From NCBI RefSeq assembly GCF_033947565.1, contig NZ_JARPVX010000008.1:43351-107350 (forward strand): a stretch of DNA of 64,000 nt. The letters run 5' to 3'. The notes under the pieces were generated by a model. The model saw only the letters and a program-made list of their open reading frames with translations. It had not been told where the DNA came from and did no database searches. This document shows positions 52,523 to 61,235 of this stretch, piece by piece. This DNA comes from Lichenihabitans sp033947565. Its GTDB lineage: Bacteria; Pseudomonadota; Alphaproteobacteria; Rhizobiales; Beijerinckiaceae. Every line of letters starts with the position of its first letter. Within the stretch, counting starts at the first letter, position 1. The translations under genes and the position numbers were made by a program.

Positions 52523-53409
52523 CGCGTGATCAGCGTGCCGGCACCATGGTCGGTCAGCAGTTCCACCAGCACCGCATGCGGCATCTTACCGTCCAGGATG
52601 ACGACGCCCTCGACACCCTGCTCCAGCGCATAGATGCAGGTCTCGACCTTGGGGATCATCCCGCCCGTGATGGTGCCGTCCGCGATGAGGCCGCGGATCT
52701 GATCCACCCTGAGCTCCTTGATGAGCTGCTTGTTTTTGTCGAGCACGCCCGGCACGTCGGTGAGAAACAACAACCGCTTGGCCCCGAGCGCCCCCGCGAT
52801 GGCACCCGCAAAGGTGTCGGCGTTGACGTTGTAGGTTTCACCGTCGGCTCCCTGGGCGACGGGCGCCAGAACCGGGATGAGGTCGCGGCCGAGCACCTGG
52901 TCGAGCACGGTGGTGTCCACCTTGGCGGGCTCGCCCACGAAGCCGAGGTCGACCTCGGGCTCGCCGTCGATCGATTCGGCGCGGCGCTCCAGCTTGGCGG
53001 CCGTCACCATATTGCCGTCCTTGCCGCAGAGCCCGATCGCGTGCCCACCCTCGGCATTGATGAAGCCGACAATCTGCTTGTTGATGGAGCCGCATAGCAC
53101 CATCTCGACGATCTCGACCGTCGCCTTGTCGGTCACCCGAAGGCCGCCGGAAAACTGCGACGCGATGCCGAGCTTCTTCAGCATGGCGCCGATCTGCGGG
53201 CCGCCGCCATGCACCACCACCGGGTTCACGCCCGATTGCTCCAACAAAACCATGTCGCGCGCGAACTCTCGGGCGACGGTCTCGTCCCCCATGGCATGGC
53301 CGCCATATTTCACCACGACCGTCGCCTCGTCGTAGCGCAGCATGTGGGGCAGCGCCTGCATCAGGGTTTCGGCCTGTTGCTGGGCAGTGGCGATCGTCGA
53401 TCCGCTCAT
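52519..53409 (-). CDS. argB: acetylglutamate kinase
   Basis: This 296-residue amino-acid kinase phosphorylates N-acetylglutamate in arginine synthesis. It has VVVKYGGHAMG (32-42) for phosphate binding, the VVVHGGGPQIGAML stretch (about 61-74), the NVNADTFAGAIAGALGAKRLLFLTDVPG region split by motifs near 197-222, and the ITGGMIPKVE signature. The alpha-helical N-terminal extension suggests the arginine-inhibited hexameric form. It lies 23 bases after engB and overlaps the HAD gene. Confidence 0.95.
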   Translation of the reverse strand: MSGSTIATAQQQAETLMQALPHMLRYDEATVVVKYGGHAMGDETVAREFARDMVLLEQSGVNPVVVHGGGPQIGAMLKKLGIASQFSGGLRVTDKATVEIVEMVLCGSINKQIVGFINAEGGHAIGLCGKDGNMVTAAKLERRAESIDGEPEVDLGFVGEPAKVDTTVLDQVLGRDLIPVLAPVAQGADGETYNVNADTFAGAIAGALGAKRLLFLTDVPGVLDKNKQLIKELRVDQIRGLIADGTITGGMIPKVETCIYALEQGVEGVVILDGKMPHAVLVELLTDHGAGTLITR

Positions 53410-53432
53410 GGCCTGCGCTCCCGTGGTGTCCG

Positions 53433-54086
53433 TTACGCCGTCGTACCGCGCTCGCGCATCAACTGCACGATACCGCCACGCATCTCAGCAATGCCCATGG
53501 ACTCCGCGGCCGAGGTCAGCGTCACGGTCGGGAAGGCGGCTGGATGCCGCTTCAGATCGGCCCCGACCTGCGTCACCACGGCGTCGCGTCCCGCCGCCTT
53601 GACGGCGTCGCCCTTGGTCAGCACCACCGCGAACGAGATGGCGGAACGGTCGAACACGTCCATCGTTTCATGGTCGATCGGCTTCAGGCCATGCCGGGCA
53701 TCGATCAGCAGAAACACGCGCAACAAGGTCGCCCGGCCGCGCAGAAAATCTTGCTGAAGCTTGGTCCAGTGGATGACCTTCTCCTTGCCGACCGCCGCAT
53801 AGCCATAGCCCGGCATGTCGACGAGTTGCAGCTTGCCGCCGAGGGAGAAGAAGTTCAGCTGCTGGGTGCGGCCCGGCGTGATCGAGGTTCGGGCCAGCGC
53901 CTTGCGGCCCGTCAACGCGTTGACGAGGGACGATTTGCCGACGTTGGAACGCCCCGCAAAGGCGATCTCGGGCAAGCTCATGGGCGGCAGGGCGGCCGCA
54001 TTATCGGCGCCCCACAAAAAATCGCAGGGTTGGGCGAACAGTTTTCGCCCGACCTCGATGTCGTCCGCCGTAACAGCCTCGGTCAC
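53433..54086 (-). CDS. engB: ribosome-biogenesis GTPase EngB/YihA
   Basis: This 217-residue GTPase has G1 GRSNVGKSS (45-53), the TPGRTQQLNFF G2 region, G3 DMPGYGY (90-96) and G4 TKGD (157-160). It helps assemble the large ribosomal subunit. The GTG at 54086 overlaps the yidC stop by four bases; the frame remains open inside yidC but is not coding there. It belongs to the rpmH-rnpA-yidC-engB-argB order found in many alphaproteobacteria. Confidence 0.95.
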   Translation of the reverse strand: MTEAVTADDIEVGRKLFAQPCDFLWGADNAAALPPMSLPEIAFAGRSNVGKSSLVNALTGRKALARTSITPGRTQQLNFFSLGGKLQLVDMPGYGYAAVGKEKVIHWTKLQQDFLRGRATLLRVFLLIDARHGLKPIDHETMDVFDRSAISFAVVLTKGDAVKAAGRDAVVTQVGADLKRHPAAFPTVTLTSAAESMGIAEMRGGIVQLMRERGTTA

Positions 54087-55885
54087 GCGGGCTTCTTGCG
54101 GAACAGGCCGCCAAGGTTGTCCCACAGCTCGATCTTGGCGCCGGCCCGCTTCGCGATCAGCAACTGCTGCAACACGGTCAGCAGGTTGTTCCAGCTGTAA
54201 TAGATCACGAGACCCGACGGGAAGGCAGACAGGGTGTAGGTGAAGATCACCGGCATCCAGTTGAACATGGTCTTCTGCACGGGGTCCGGCGGCTCCGGCT
54301 GCATCTTCATCTGCAAGAACATCGTGAAGCCCATGATGATCGGCCAAGCCCCGATCGCCAGGATATGGGGCGGCGTGAACGGGATCAGGCCGAACAGATT
54401 GAAGATGCTCGTGGGGTCGGGCGCCGACAGATCCCTGATCCAGCCGAAGAACGGGGCCTGACGCATCTCGATGGTGATGAAGATCACCTTGTAGAGCGAG
54501 AAGAAGATCGGGATCTGGATCAGCATCGGCAAGCAGCCCGAGACCGGATTGATCTTCTCGGACTTATAGAGCTCCATCGTGGCCTGCTGCTGCTTGGCCC
54601 GATCGTCGGGAAAGCGCTCCTTGATGGCCGCCATCTGCGGCTGCACCTTCTTCATCTTCGCCATCGACATGTAGGATTTGTTGGCGAGCGGGAAGAAGAT
54701 GCCCTTCAGCAGGATCGTCGTGATCAGGATGGCGATGCCGAAGTTGCCCGTCAGCTTGAAGAAATAGTCGATGACGCTGAACAGAGGCTTGGTGATGAAA
54801 TAGAACCAGCCCCAGTCGATCAGCAGGTCGAACTTCTTAATACCGAGATTGGACTGGTATGCGTTGATGGTGTTGACCTCCTTGGCGCCGGCGAAGACGC
54901 GGGACGTCACGGTGCCGATGGCGCCGGGAGCCACGGTCTTGGCATCGTCCAGGATGTCGGTCTGGTAGTTCTTGGGCTCATCCTGGCCCGTCACCGAGAA
55001 CCGGCCCTTGTAGGGCTGGGACTGGTCGGGCACGACGGCGGCCGCCCAATATTTGTCCGTGAACCCGATCCAGCCGCCGGTGCCGTCCATCAGCTTGGTG
55101 CCGTTCGCCTCCTTGGCGATGGCGTCGTACTTGATCTCCTGCACGCCGCTGTCGCCCACGACGCCGATCAGTCCCTCGTGCAGCACCGCATAGCCGGAGG
55201 TGACCGGCTTGCCGTGCCGCGACACGAGCCCGTAGGGGAACAGCGTCACGGGCGCAGCGGTCTTGTTCTCGACGCTGTCGGCCACCGTGAACATGTATTT
55301 GTCATCGACCGCCAACGTGCGGCGGAACACCAGACCCTGGCCGTTGTCGTAGGTTAGGGTCACGGGCTCTGCCGGCGTCAGCTTCGCCTTGTCGGCCGTC
55401 CAGACCGTGTTGGCATTCGGCATCGGTGTCGTAGCGCCCGGCTGACCCACGAATCCCGTTTCGACATAGAAAGGGTGCGGCGAGCCGGACGGCGACAACA
55501 GGTCGATGATCGGGCTGTCGGGTGCGACGGTCTCGCGGTAATCCTTCAGCGACACGTCGTCGATGCGGCCGCCTTTGAGGTTGATCGAGCCCGCGAGGCT
55601 CGGCGTCTCGAGCGCCACGCGCGGGCTGTCCTTCAGCACATCCTGGCGGCTGCGGTCGACGGCGGCCGTGGTGGCGACACCCGCCGGCGTGGTGGCGGCG
55701 CCCGAGGGGGCGATCGGGTTGACGGTGGTGCCGGGCGGTTGCGCCCCATTGGCCGCCACCTGGGCCTGCTGAGCCGCTTCACGCGGCTGATGCAGCTTCG
55801 GCAGGCCGTAAAAGAAATTCCAGCCGACGATGAACAAGATCGACAGGGCGATGGCCAGATACAGGTTCTTGTTATCGTCGGTCAT
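54083..55885 (-). CDS. yidC: membrane protein insertase YidC
   Basis: This 600-residue insertase has the N-terminal anchor LYLAIALSILFIVGWNFFYG (8-27), a large periplasmic domain (about 60-360) and the conserved C-terminal core of five helices, with the KSYMSMAKMKKVQPQMAAIKE cytoplasmic loop region and GCLPMLIQIPIFFSLY. It places inner-membrane proteins alone or with SecYEG. The first 90 residues after the anchor are Ala/Pro/Gln-rich. Rhizobial-type length. It lies 62 bases after rnpA. Confidence 0.96.
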   Translation of the reverse strand: MTDDNKNLYLAIALSILFIVGWNFFYGLPKLHQPREAAQQAQVAANGAQPPGTTVNPIAPSGAATTPAGVATTAAVDRSRQDVLKDSPRVALETPSLAGSINLKGGRIDDVSLKDYRETVAPDSPIIDLLSPSGSPHPFYVETGFVGQPGATTPMPNANTVWTADKAKLTPAEPVTLTYDNGQGLVFRRTLAVDDKYMFTVADSVENKTAAPVTLFPYGLVSRHGKPVTSGYAVLHEGLIGVVGDSGVQEIKYDAIAKEANGTKLMDGTGGWIGFTDKYWAAAVVPDQSQPYKGRFSVTGQDEPKNYQTDILDDAKTVAPGAIGTVTSRVFAGAKEVNTINAYQSNLGIKKFDLLIDWGWFYFITKPLFSVIDYFFKLTGNFGIAILITTILLKGIFFPLANKSYMSMAKMKKVQPQMAAIKERFPDDRAKQQQATMELYKSEKINPVSGCLPMLIQIPIFFSLYKVIFITIEMRQAPFFGWIRDLSAPDPTSIFNLFGLIPFTPPHILAIGAWPIIMGFTMFLQMKMQPEPPDPVQKTMFNWMPVIFTYTLSAFPSGLVIYYSWNNLLTVLQQLLIAKRAGAKIELWDNLGGLFRKKPA

Positions 55886-55947
55886 TCATACACTGCGAGA
55901 TGGGGTCACGGCCGCGAAGCGACCGTTAGGGCAGGCAGATGGCGCAA

Positions 55948-56358
55948 TCACGGCCGGGTCCGGTTGCGGTCGTTGGTCCGACCGCCGCCCGGTTTTGCAT
56001 GGGCCTTGGCGGCCGTCAGGCGAAATCCCGTGCCGATGTCGGAAAAGGCTGCATCGAGCAGCGGACGCCGCGCCACCACGACATAATCATGGCCGGGCTG
56101 GAAGCTGATCCCGCCGTCGCGCCGCAGCACGTCACGCAACCGGCGCTTGATCCGATTGCGCTCGACGGCATTGCCGACCTTCTTGGTCACCGTCAGGCCG
56201 ACGCGCGACGCCGCCGGTTCCGCCTGAAGACGTGCCTGGATCGTGAACAAGGCCGAGTGGCTTTTGCGCCCCCCGGCCACATGCAAGAACTCGCTCCGCT
56301 TCTTCAAGCGCAGCGGCGGCTCGCGGGACGGACCATCGGACGAGCCGGCATGATCCAT
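55948..56358 (-). CDS. rnpA: ribonuclease P protein component
   Basis: This 136-residue basic protein binds the RNase P RNA and helps process tRNA 5' ends. It has LKKRSEFLHVAGGRKSHS, VGLTVTKKVGNAVERNR and the RNR motif RNRIKRRLR (67-75). The ATG at 56358 lies 32 bases after the rpmH stop. The C-terminal 25 residues are an Arg/Gly-rich tail. The frame is open upstream through rpmH antiphase and is not used. Confidence 0.94.
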   Translation of the reverse strand: MDHAGSSDGPSREPPLRLKKRSEFLHVAGGRKSHSALFTIQARLQAEPAASRVGLTVTKKVGNAVERNRIKRRLRDVLRRDGGISFQPGHDYVVVARRPLLDAAFSDIGTGFRLTAAKAHAKPGGGRTNDRNRTRP

Positions 56359-56390
56359 AGCCGGCCGTCCCCCGCCGCGCGCGGCTCGAC

Positions 56391-56525
56391 TTAGGCCGAC
56401 AGGCGCTTGCGGCCGCGGGCGCGCCGTGCCGCCACGACGCGGCGGCCACCCACGGTGGCCATACGGGCGCGGAAACCATGGCGGCGCTTGCGCACGATCT
56501 TGCTGGGTTGGAAGGTGCGCTTCAC
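56391..56525 (-). CDS. rpmH: 50S ribosomal protein L34
   Basis: This 44-residue, very basic protein reads (M)KRTFQPSKIVRKRRHGFR and ends GRKRLSA, a near-perfect L34. The start codon is GTG (56525), not the usual ATG. It is too short to stand out by length but fully conserved. It heads the rnpA-yidC-engB-argB operon, and its promoter should lie in the 56526-56790 gap. Confidence 0.96.
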   Translation of the reverse strand: MKRTFQPSKIVRKRRHGFRARMATVGGRRVVAARRARGRKRLSA

Positions 56526-56791
56526 GTGTCTGCTCCGGTTCCGCCGGCCGCATCCGATGCGGCCACTCGATCTTCATGCCTTGTGGCAACGGACGAGCCG
56601 GCCACGACGAAAGTCTCCCAGCAAGGCCCTTCGGCACCCGGGGAGCACGATGGGCGGCTTATGGGCGAAAGGTGTCGGGAAGTCAACGAGGCGAGCGTGT
56701 CGAGGCACACTCGGGACACAGCGTTTTGCCAGCGGCGGTGCGCTGGGCTAAGGGCCGGGCTTGTTTCATGGCATGCCGGAGGGCGCGGCCC

Positions 56792-58132
56792 GTGTCGAGC
56801 ACTCAAGACCGCCCTGACCTTTGCGTGATCGGGGCCAGCGAGGCCGGGCTCGCGGCCTGCCTGGGTGCGGTGGCCTTGGGCCTGTCCTGCGTCCTGGTCG
56901 ACGACGGCGACCAGAGCGGGTATCGCAACCCCGACCTGACGCTGGCGATGCTGGCCCGTGCCGCCGCCGATCCGGCCCGTCACGCCGCCGCCTGGACCGG
57001 CTTGGCGCAGGCGCTCGCGGCGGCGGCCCCCGACCGCAGCCATGCCCGATTCGGCGCCCTCAACGTCCGACTGCTGCGCGGCAGGGCGCGTTTCATCGAT
57101 GCGGCCACCCTGCAGGTCGGCGACGCGACCCTCCGGGCGCGTCGTGTGTTCATCGCCACTGGCGGCATCCAGCCATCGCATCGGCTTGCGGCCGGCCTCC
57201 CACAAGGCGCTTGCCTGACCGTGGCGGATGTCGGGCAGTGGCGCGAAAGGCCGCGCGCGGTTCTGGTGGTCGGCGGTGGCCTGGAGGCGCTTTCGATCGC
57301 CCAGAGCCTCGCTCGGTTGGGAAGTCGCGTAACGCTGATGAGCGACGCCCTGCTGCCGGATGTCGACCCCGAACTGGCGGCGCCGCTGCTGGCGCAGCTG
57401 CGCCAGGACGGCGTCACGATCGTGCCGGGGCCACTGCAGGGCGTAGAAGCGAGCCCGGGTGGCGTCGAGGCGAGGCTGCCCGACGGCACATCGATCGAGG
57501 CGACCCACCTGATCCTGGCCGAGGCGTGGCGCCCGGCGCTCGAGGCCCTCGACCTCGCGCGGGCCGGCGTCGCCACAAATGCTCAGGGCCTCGTGCTCGA
57601 CGCAGGGCTGCGCACCAGCCGCCGCACCATCCTGGCAATCGGCCGGGCCGCAGGCGCCGGCTCGAGCCCGGAAGGCATCATGCAGGCCGGCCACGCCCTG
57701 AAGACCGCCTTCACGCCCGTACCGGGACGCCTGCGCCCCGAATGCGTGCCGGTGGTGTCGGCCACGTTGCCCGAGATCGCGACGGTGGGGCGACTGCCGG
57801 CCGCCGCGGCGGCGCGCATCTGGCGCTGGCCGCTGAGCCAGACTGGCGGGGCCCTGCTGGCTGTGGATCGCGACGGCAGCCTGAAGGTCGTGACGGATCG
57901 GCATGGCCGCATCCTGTGGGTCGGGCTTGTGGGCTCGGAGGTGCGCGAGCTGATAAGCTTCTGGAGCCTGGCGATCGCCCGCAACCTGACGCTGGCGGAT
58001 CTCGGCGATGTTCTGGCACCCCTGCCCTCCCGGTCGGAGGCGCATCGGGCCATCGTGGTGCAGGAGATCGGCCGGCGCCTTGCCTCGCCCTGGGTGCGCC
58101 GAGCGCTGAACGTGATGCGCCGGCTCGGCTGA
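56792..58132 (+). CDS. disulfide-reductase-like flavoprotein lacking catalytic residues
   Basis: This 446-residue protein has the layout of pyridine-nucleotide disulfide oxidoreductases. The FAD motif is VIGASEAGLAA (12-22), with Ser where the second Gly is usual. The NAD(P) motif is VVGGGLEALSIA (159-170), then a dimerisation domain starting near 318. The redox CxxxxC is missing (QSGYRNPDLTLAML at 41-54), and in the C-terminal HPTxSE motif L411 replaces His (LPSRSE). It cannot work as a standard lipoamide or mercuric reductase; an oxidase or diaphorase activity, or a sensor, is possible. GTG at 56792 has GGAGGG eight bases upstream; an ATG at 56768 is an alternative. Confidence 0.82.
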   Translation: MSSTQDRPDLCVIGASEAGLAACLGAVALGLSCVLVDDGDQSGYRNPDLTLAMLARAAADPARHAAAWTGLAQALAAAAPDRSHARFGALNVRLLRGRARFIDAATLQVGDATLRARRVFIATGGIQPSHRLAAGLPQGACLTVADVGQWRERPRAVLVVGGGLEALSIAQSLARLGSRVTLMSDALLPDVDPELAAPLLAQLRQDGVTIVPGPLQGVEASPGGVEARLPDGTSIEATHLILAEAWRPALEALDLARAGVATNAQGLVLDAGLRTSRRTILAIGRAAGAGSSPEGIMQAGHALKTAFTPVPGRLRPECVPVVSATLPEIATVGRLPAAAAARIWRWPLSQTGGALLAVDRDGSLKVVTDRHGRILWVGLVGSEVRELISFWSLAIARNLTLADLGDVLAPLPSRSEAHRAIVVQEIGRRLASPWVRRALNVMRRLG

Positions 58133-58140
58133 GCCTCGGC

Positions 58141-58929
58141 TCAGGCGGCGCGGCGCTGCTGCATCTCGATCGGGGCCAGCCGCACCGGTTCGCCCGGCAT
58201 GGCGATAAGGGCGCAGCCCTGCGGCACCTCTCGCCAGCGGGCCCGCTCGCCGTCGAGCGGCTCGGACACGATCAACAGGTTGCGAGGCGTCTGCCGCCAA
58301 TAGAGCGACGGCGCCCGCCCGTCCGAGGCCCAACGGAACGCATGAATGCAGGTGCCATCCGTGGTGGCGGCCGCGAAACGCAACGGCTCGCTCACCGAGG
58401 CGGCGCGCATCAGCGTCTGCACGTCGAGCAGCGTCCGCGCCACGGCGCCGATGGGATCGTCCGTGAGCCCGTTCGTCAGCGCCGTGAGGAACAGCGCCTC
58501 CGAATCGGTGGAACCGGCCCGGTGGGCGTAAAGATCGTCGGCGATCAGCGCCTCGAGCCGGCGCTTCACGGCCGGATAGCCGCCGATCTGGCCGTTGTGC
58601 ATGAACATGGTGTTGCCGACCGCGAAGGGATGGCAGTTGGCCCGCGCGGTGGCCGGCCCGGTCGAGGACCGGACATGGGCGAAGAACAAGCGCGACTTCA
58701 CCTGGGCACACAGATTGCGGAGGTTCTCGTCCGACCAGGCCGGCCGCGTTTCGCGGTAAAGGCCGGGCACGTCGCGCTCACCGTACCAGCCGACCCCGAA
58801 CCCGTCGCCGTTGGTGGCGGCCTTGCATTCAGCCGCGTGCAGCGACTGCGCGATCAACGAATGGGCCGGCTCCGCCACAAGCGTGTCGAGGAAGATCGGC
58901 TCACCCTGATAGGCAATCCAGCGGCACAT
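58141..58929 (-). CDS. class II glutamine amidotransferase
   Basis: In this 262-residue protein Cys2 directly follows the initiator Met (MCRWIAYQG), as required for an N-terminal-nucleophile glutaminase. It also has NGDGFGVGWYG (about 60-70), FFAHVRSSTG (about 102-111) and MHNGQIGGYP. There is no second domain, as in the YafJ/EgtC-like group, so the acceptor of the ammonia is unknown; ergothioneine genes are not nearby. The ATG at 58929 is the only start that places Cys at position 2. A CtrA-type motif lies upstream. Confidence 0.88.
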   Translation of the reverse strand: MCRWIAYQGEPIFLDTLVAEPAHSLIAQSLHAAECKAATNGDGFGVGWYGERDVPGLYRETRPAWSDENLRNLCAQVKSRLFFAHVRSSTGPATARANCHPFAVGNTMFMHNGQIGGYPAVKRRLEALIADDLYAHRAGSTDSEALFLTALTNGLTDDPIGAVARTLLDVQTLMRAASVSEPLRFAAATTDGTCIHAFRWASDGRAPSLYWRQTPRNLLIVSEPLDGERARWREVPQGCALIAMPGEPVRLAPIEMQQRRAA

Positions 58930-58963
58930 GGCGGGTCGGCTCCGGGCGGCAGCGAAGCGTCCA

Positions 58964-58994
58964 TTAACGGCGCTTAACCTTAACGGCACCTTAA
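58964..58994. promoter_or_regulatory. CtrA-type binding site cluster (TTAA-N7-TTAA)
   Basis: Four TTAA elements lie within 31 bases (58964, 58974, 58980, 58991). The last two form the exact CtrA consensus spacing TTAA-CGGCACC-TTAA at 58980-58994. The site is 35 to 65 bases upstream of the glutamine amidotransferase ATG. In GC-rich DNA this combination is very unlikely by chance, so direct CtrA control is a good hypothesis. Confidence 0.55.
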
Positions 58995-59009
58995 GGAAAG
59001 CCGGGCCGC

Positions 59010-60344
59010 TCAGGCAAGTTGTTGCGTCGCAACAAGGGCATGGAAGAACGTCCCAGAGACGGGCCCGCGCCGACTGCCGGCCAGCGTCGGCGACTCGTCA
59101 TAGGCCGTCTGCACCCGGGCCAGGGGCAGGTCGCCACCGAGATCGACGATGCTGGCATAATGGAACTCGTGCCCCTTCAGGCGCGTGCCGGAAGGACCGA
59201 GGCTCGAGGGCTGCAGCGTCTCGGCATCGCGATAACCGAGGTGCAGCTTTCGCTTGGCAAAGCTCGTCCGCACCGACAACAGCCCGGCCATCGGATGCGC
59301 GGTGCCGGCCGCATCGACGAGGCTTTCGCCCAGCACCATGTAACCGCCGCACTCGCCATGCACGGGCCGCCTCGTCGCAAAGGCGCGCAGGCCACCGAGA
59401 AATTGCGACGCCGCGGCGATCCGGCCCCCGTGCAGTTCGGGATAGCCACCCGGCAGCCAGCAGCAATCGGCCTCCTCCGGGGGCGGCTCGTCGGCCAGCG
59501 GTGAGAACGGCAGGATGGCGGCACCCGCGCGACGCCAACCGTCGAGCACATGCGGGTAGACGAACGAGAAAGCCGCGTCGCGGGCCAGCGCGATGCGTTG
59601 GCCGGGGGGCGGGATCGGGCTTCCGAGCGGGTCCGCCCCGATCGCAGCCGAGGGCTTTGCCAGCGCCCGCACCACGTCGAGCGACAGGTGCGCGGAGACG
59701 AAATCCGCCATGGCATCGAGGCGCCGGTCGAGGTCGGCGGTTTCCTCAGCCTGGACGAGGCCGAGGTGGCGTTCCGGCAGGCTCAGCTCGGGCGCCTTCG
59801 GCAGGGCCGCCAGCACGTCCAGGCCGGTGCGGGCGAGGCCGGCCGCCACCAGGGCATGGTGCCGGGCGCTGCCGACGCGGTTCAGGATGATGCCCCCGAG
59901 GCTGATGCGCGGATCGAAAACCGCGCAGCCGGCGATCTGGGCGGCGGCGCTTTGGGCCTGCCCGCTGACGTCATGCACCAACAGCACCGGCCAGCCGAGC
60001 GCGGCCGCGACGTCGGCGGTCGAGCCCGCCCGGCCGGGCAGCCCGGGCACCCCGTCGAAAAGGCCCATCAGGCCTTCGCAGATCACCAGATCGCAGCCTT
60101 GTGCGGCCTCGGCCGCGAGGCCCGCCAGCGCCCCGGGCGGCATCGCCCAGGCGTCGAGGTTGAGGCTTGGCCGACCACAGGCGCGGGCGTGAAAAGCGGG
60201 ATCGATGTAATCCGGCCCGCATTTGAGGCCGGCGACCCGCACGCCGGCCCGGGTGAACGCCCGCAGCAGGCCAAGCGTCACGGTGGTCTTGCCGGAGCCC
60301 GAGCGGGGCCCCGCCACGACGATTCCGGGGACGCCGGACGTCAT
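59010..60344 (-). CDS. cobB: cobyrinate a,c-diamide synthase
   Basis: This 444-residue ATP-dependent glutamine amidotransferase amidates the a and c side chains of (hydrogeno)byrinate. The N-terminal P-loop domain has GPRSGSGKTT (12-21) and KCGPDYIDPAFH (41-52). The C-terminal glutaminase has nucleophile C332 in HGECGGYMVLG, and a late GHEFHYA supplies the catalytic His. The ATG at 60344 overlaps the cobA stop (ATGA). Aerobic-type pathway genes around it suggest hydrogenobyrinate as substrate. Confidence 0.94.
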   Translation of the reverse strand: MTSGVPGIVVAGPRSGSGKTTVTLGLLRAFTRAGVRVAGLKCGPDYIDPAFHARACGRPSLNLDAWAMPPGALAGLAAEAAQGCDLVICEGLMGLFDGVPGLPGRAGSTADVAAALGWPVLLVHDVSGQAQSAAAQIAGCAVFDPRISLGGIILNRVGSARHHALVAAGLARTGLDVLAALPKAPELSLPERHLGLVQAEETADLDRRLDAMADFVSAHLSLDVVRALAKPSAAIGADPLGSPIPPPGQRIALARDAAFSFVYPHVLDGWRRAGAAILPFSPLADEPPPEEADCCWLPGGYPELHGGRIAAASQFLGGLRAFATRRPVHGECGGYMVLGESLVDAAGTAHPMAGLLSVRTSFAKRKLHLGYRDAETLQPSSLGPSGTRLKGHEFHYASIVDLGGDLPLARVQTAYDESPTLAGSRRGPVSGTFFHALVATQQLA

Positions 60345-61159
60345 GGCGCCGCCCCAAGCGTAATTGCGAAGGGGGCCAGCACCGGCTGCAGGGCCACGAT
60401 CGAGCCCACCGCTACAAGGGCCGGCGCCTTGACGCGCTCCCGGTCGGCGGCGGCGCGCGCTTCGCTGAGCGTGGTCAGCACCACGCGCTGCCGGCGGGTG
60501 GTGGCGTCTGCCACCAGGGCCACGGGCGTGTCGGGCGCAAGGCCGCCCGCCATCAGCTCGGCAGCGATGCGGTCCAGAAAGGTCATGCCCATATAGATGA
60601 CGATCGGAAGCCCGGTGCGGGCCAGCGCCCGCCAATCGTGGTCGCGCGCGCGGTCGGAGGCCTTGTGGCCGGTGGCCAGGATCACGGCGTGGTTGGTGTC
60701 GCGCGTCGTGGCCGGGATCGCCGCATAAGCGAGGCCGCCGATGCCGGCCGTGACGCCAGGCACCACCCGGAACGGGATCGCGGCCGCCACCAGGGCCAGT
60801 GCTTCTTCGCCGCCCCGCCCGAACACGAAAGGGTCGCCGCCCTTCAGGCGCAGCACGCGATGGCCGTCGCGGGCCAGCTCGATCAAGCGTTCGGAGATGT
60901 CCCGTTGCGACGGCGAAGGCTTGCCGCCGCGCTTGCCGGCGAATTCCAGCAGGGCGCCGTCGCGTGCAAGAGCCAGGATCTCGTCGGCCACCAGCGCGTC
61001 GTAGACGACAACATCGGCTTCCGCGATGGCGTTCAAGGCGTGCAGGGTCAGCAGGCCCGGATCGCCCGGCCCGGCGCCGACCAGCCACACGGTGCCGGGC
61101 GCAAAGGTCGGCAGCGTCAGCCCTACCCGCTCGGCGATGACCGCCAACGCATCCGACAC
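60341..61159 (-). CDS. cobA: uroporphyrinogen-III C-methyltransferase
   Basis: This 272-residue SAM-dependent enzyme methylates uroporphyrinogen III at C2 and C7 to precorrin-2, the branch point to cobalamin and siroheme. It has VWLVGAGPGDPGLLTLHAL (24-42), VVVYDALV, the LRLKGGDPFVFGRGGEE motif and VVPGVTAG. It is a stand-alone SUMT without CysG dehydrogenase domain. The start is a GTG at 61159 with about 17 residues before the conserved strand. A 76-base gap separates it from cobM. Confidence 0.94.
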   Translation of the reverse strand: MSDALAVIAERVGLTLPTFAPGTVWLVGAGPGDPGLLTLHALNAIAEADVVVYDALVADEILALARDGALLEFAGKRGGKPSPSQRDISERLIELARDGHRVLRLKGGDPFVFGRGGEEALALVAAAIPFRVVPGVTAGIGGLAYAAIPATTRDTNHAVILATGHKASDRARDHDWRALARTGLPIVIYMGMTFLDRIAAELMAGGLAPDTPVALVADATTRRQRVVLTTLSEARAAADRERVKAPALVAVGSIVALQPVLAPFAITLGAAP

Positions 61160-61235
61160 CAGAATCCCATCCTTCCGCTCGTTGTGGGCCCAGCCATAGG
61201 GCCGTGCGGCCCGCCTGAGAAGCCTGCGCGACGCC

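Noticed and set aside
61160..61235. Second riboswitch or regulatory element before cobA
   Set aside because: The 76-base gap is too short for a cobalamin riboswitch and holds only a 6-base stem (CCTGAG/CTCAGG).
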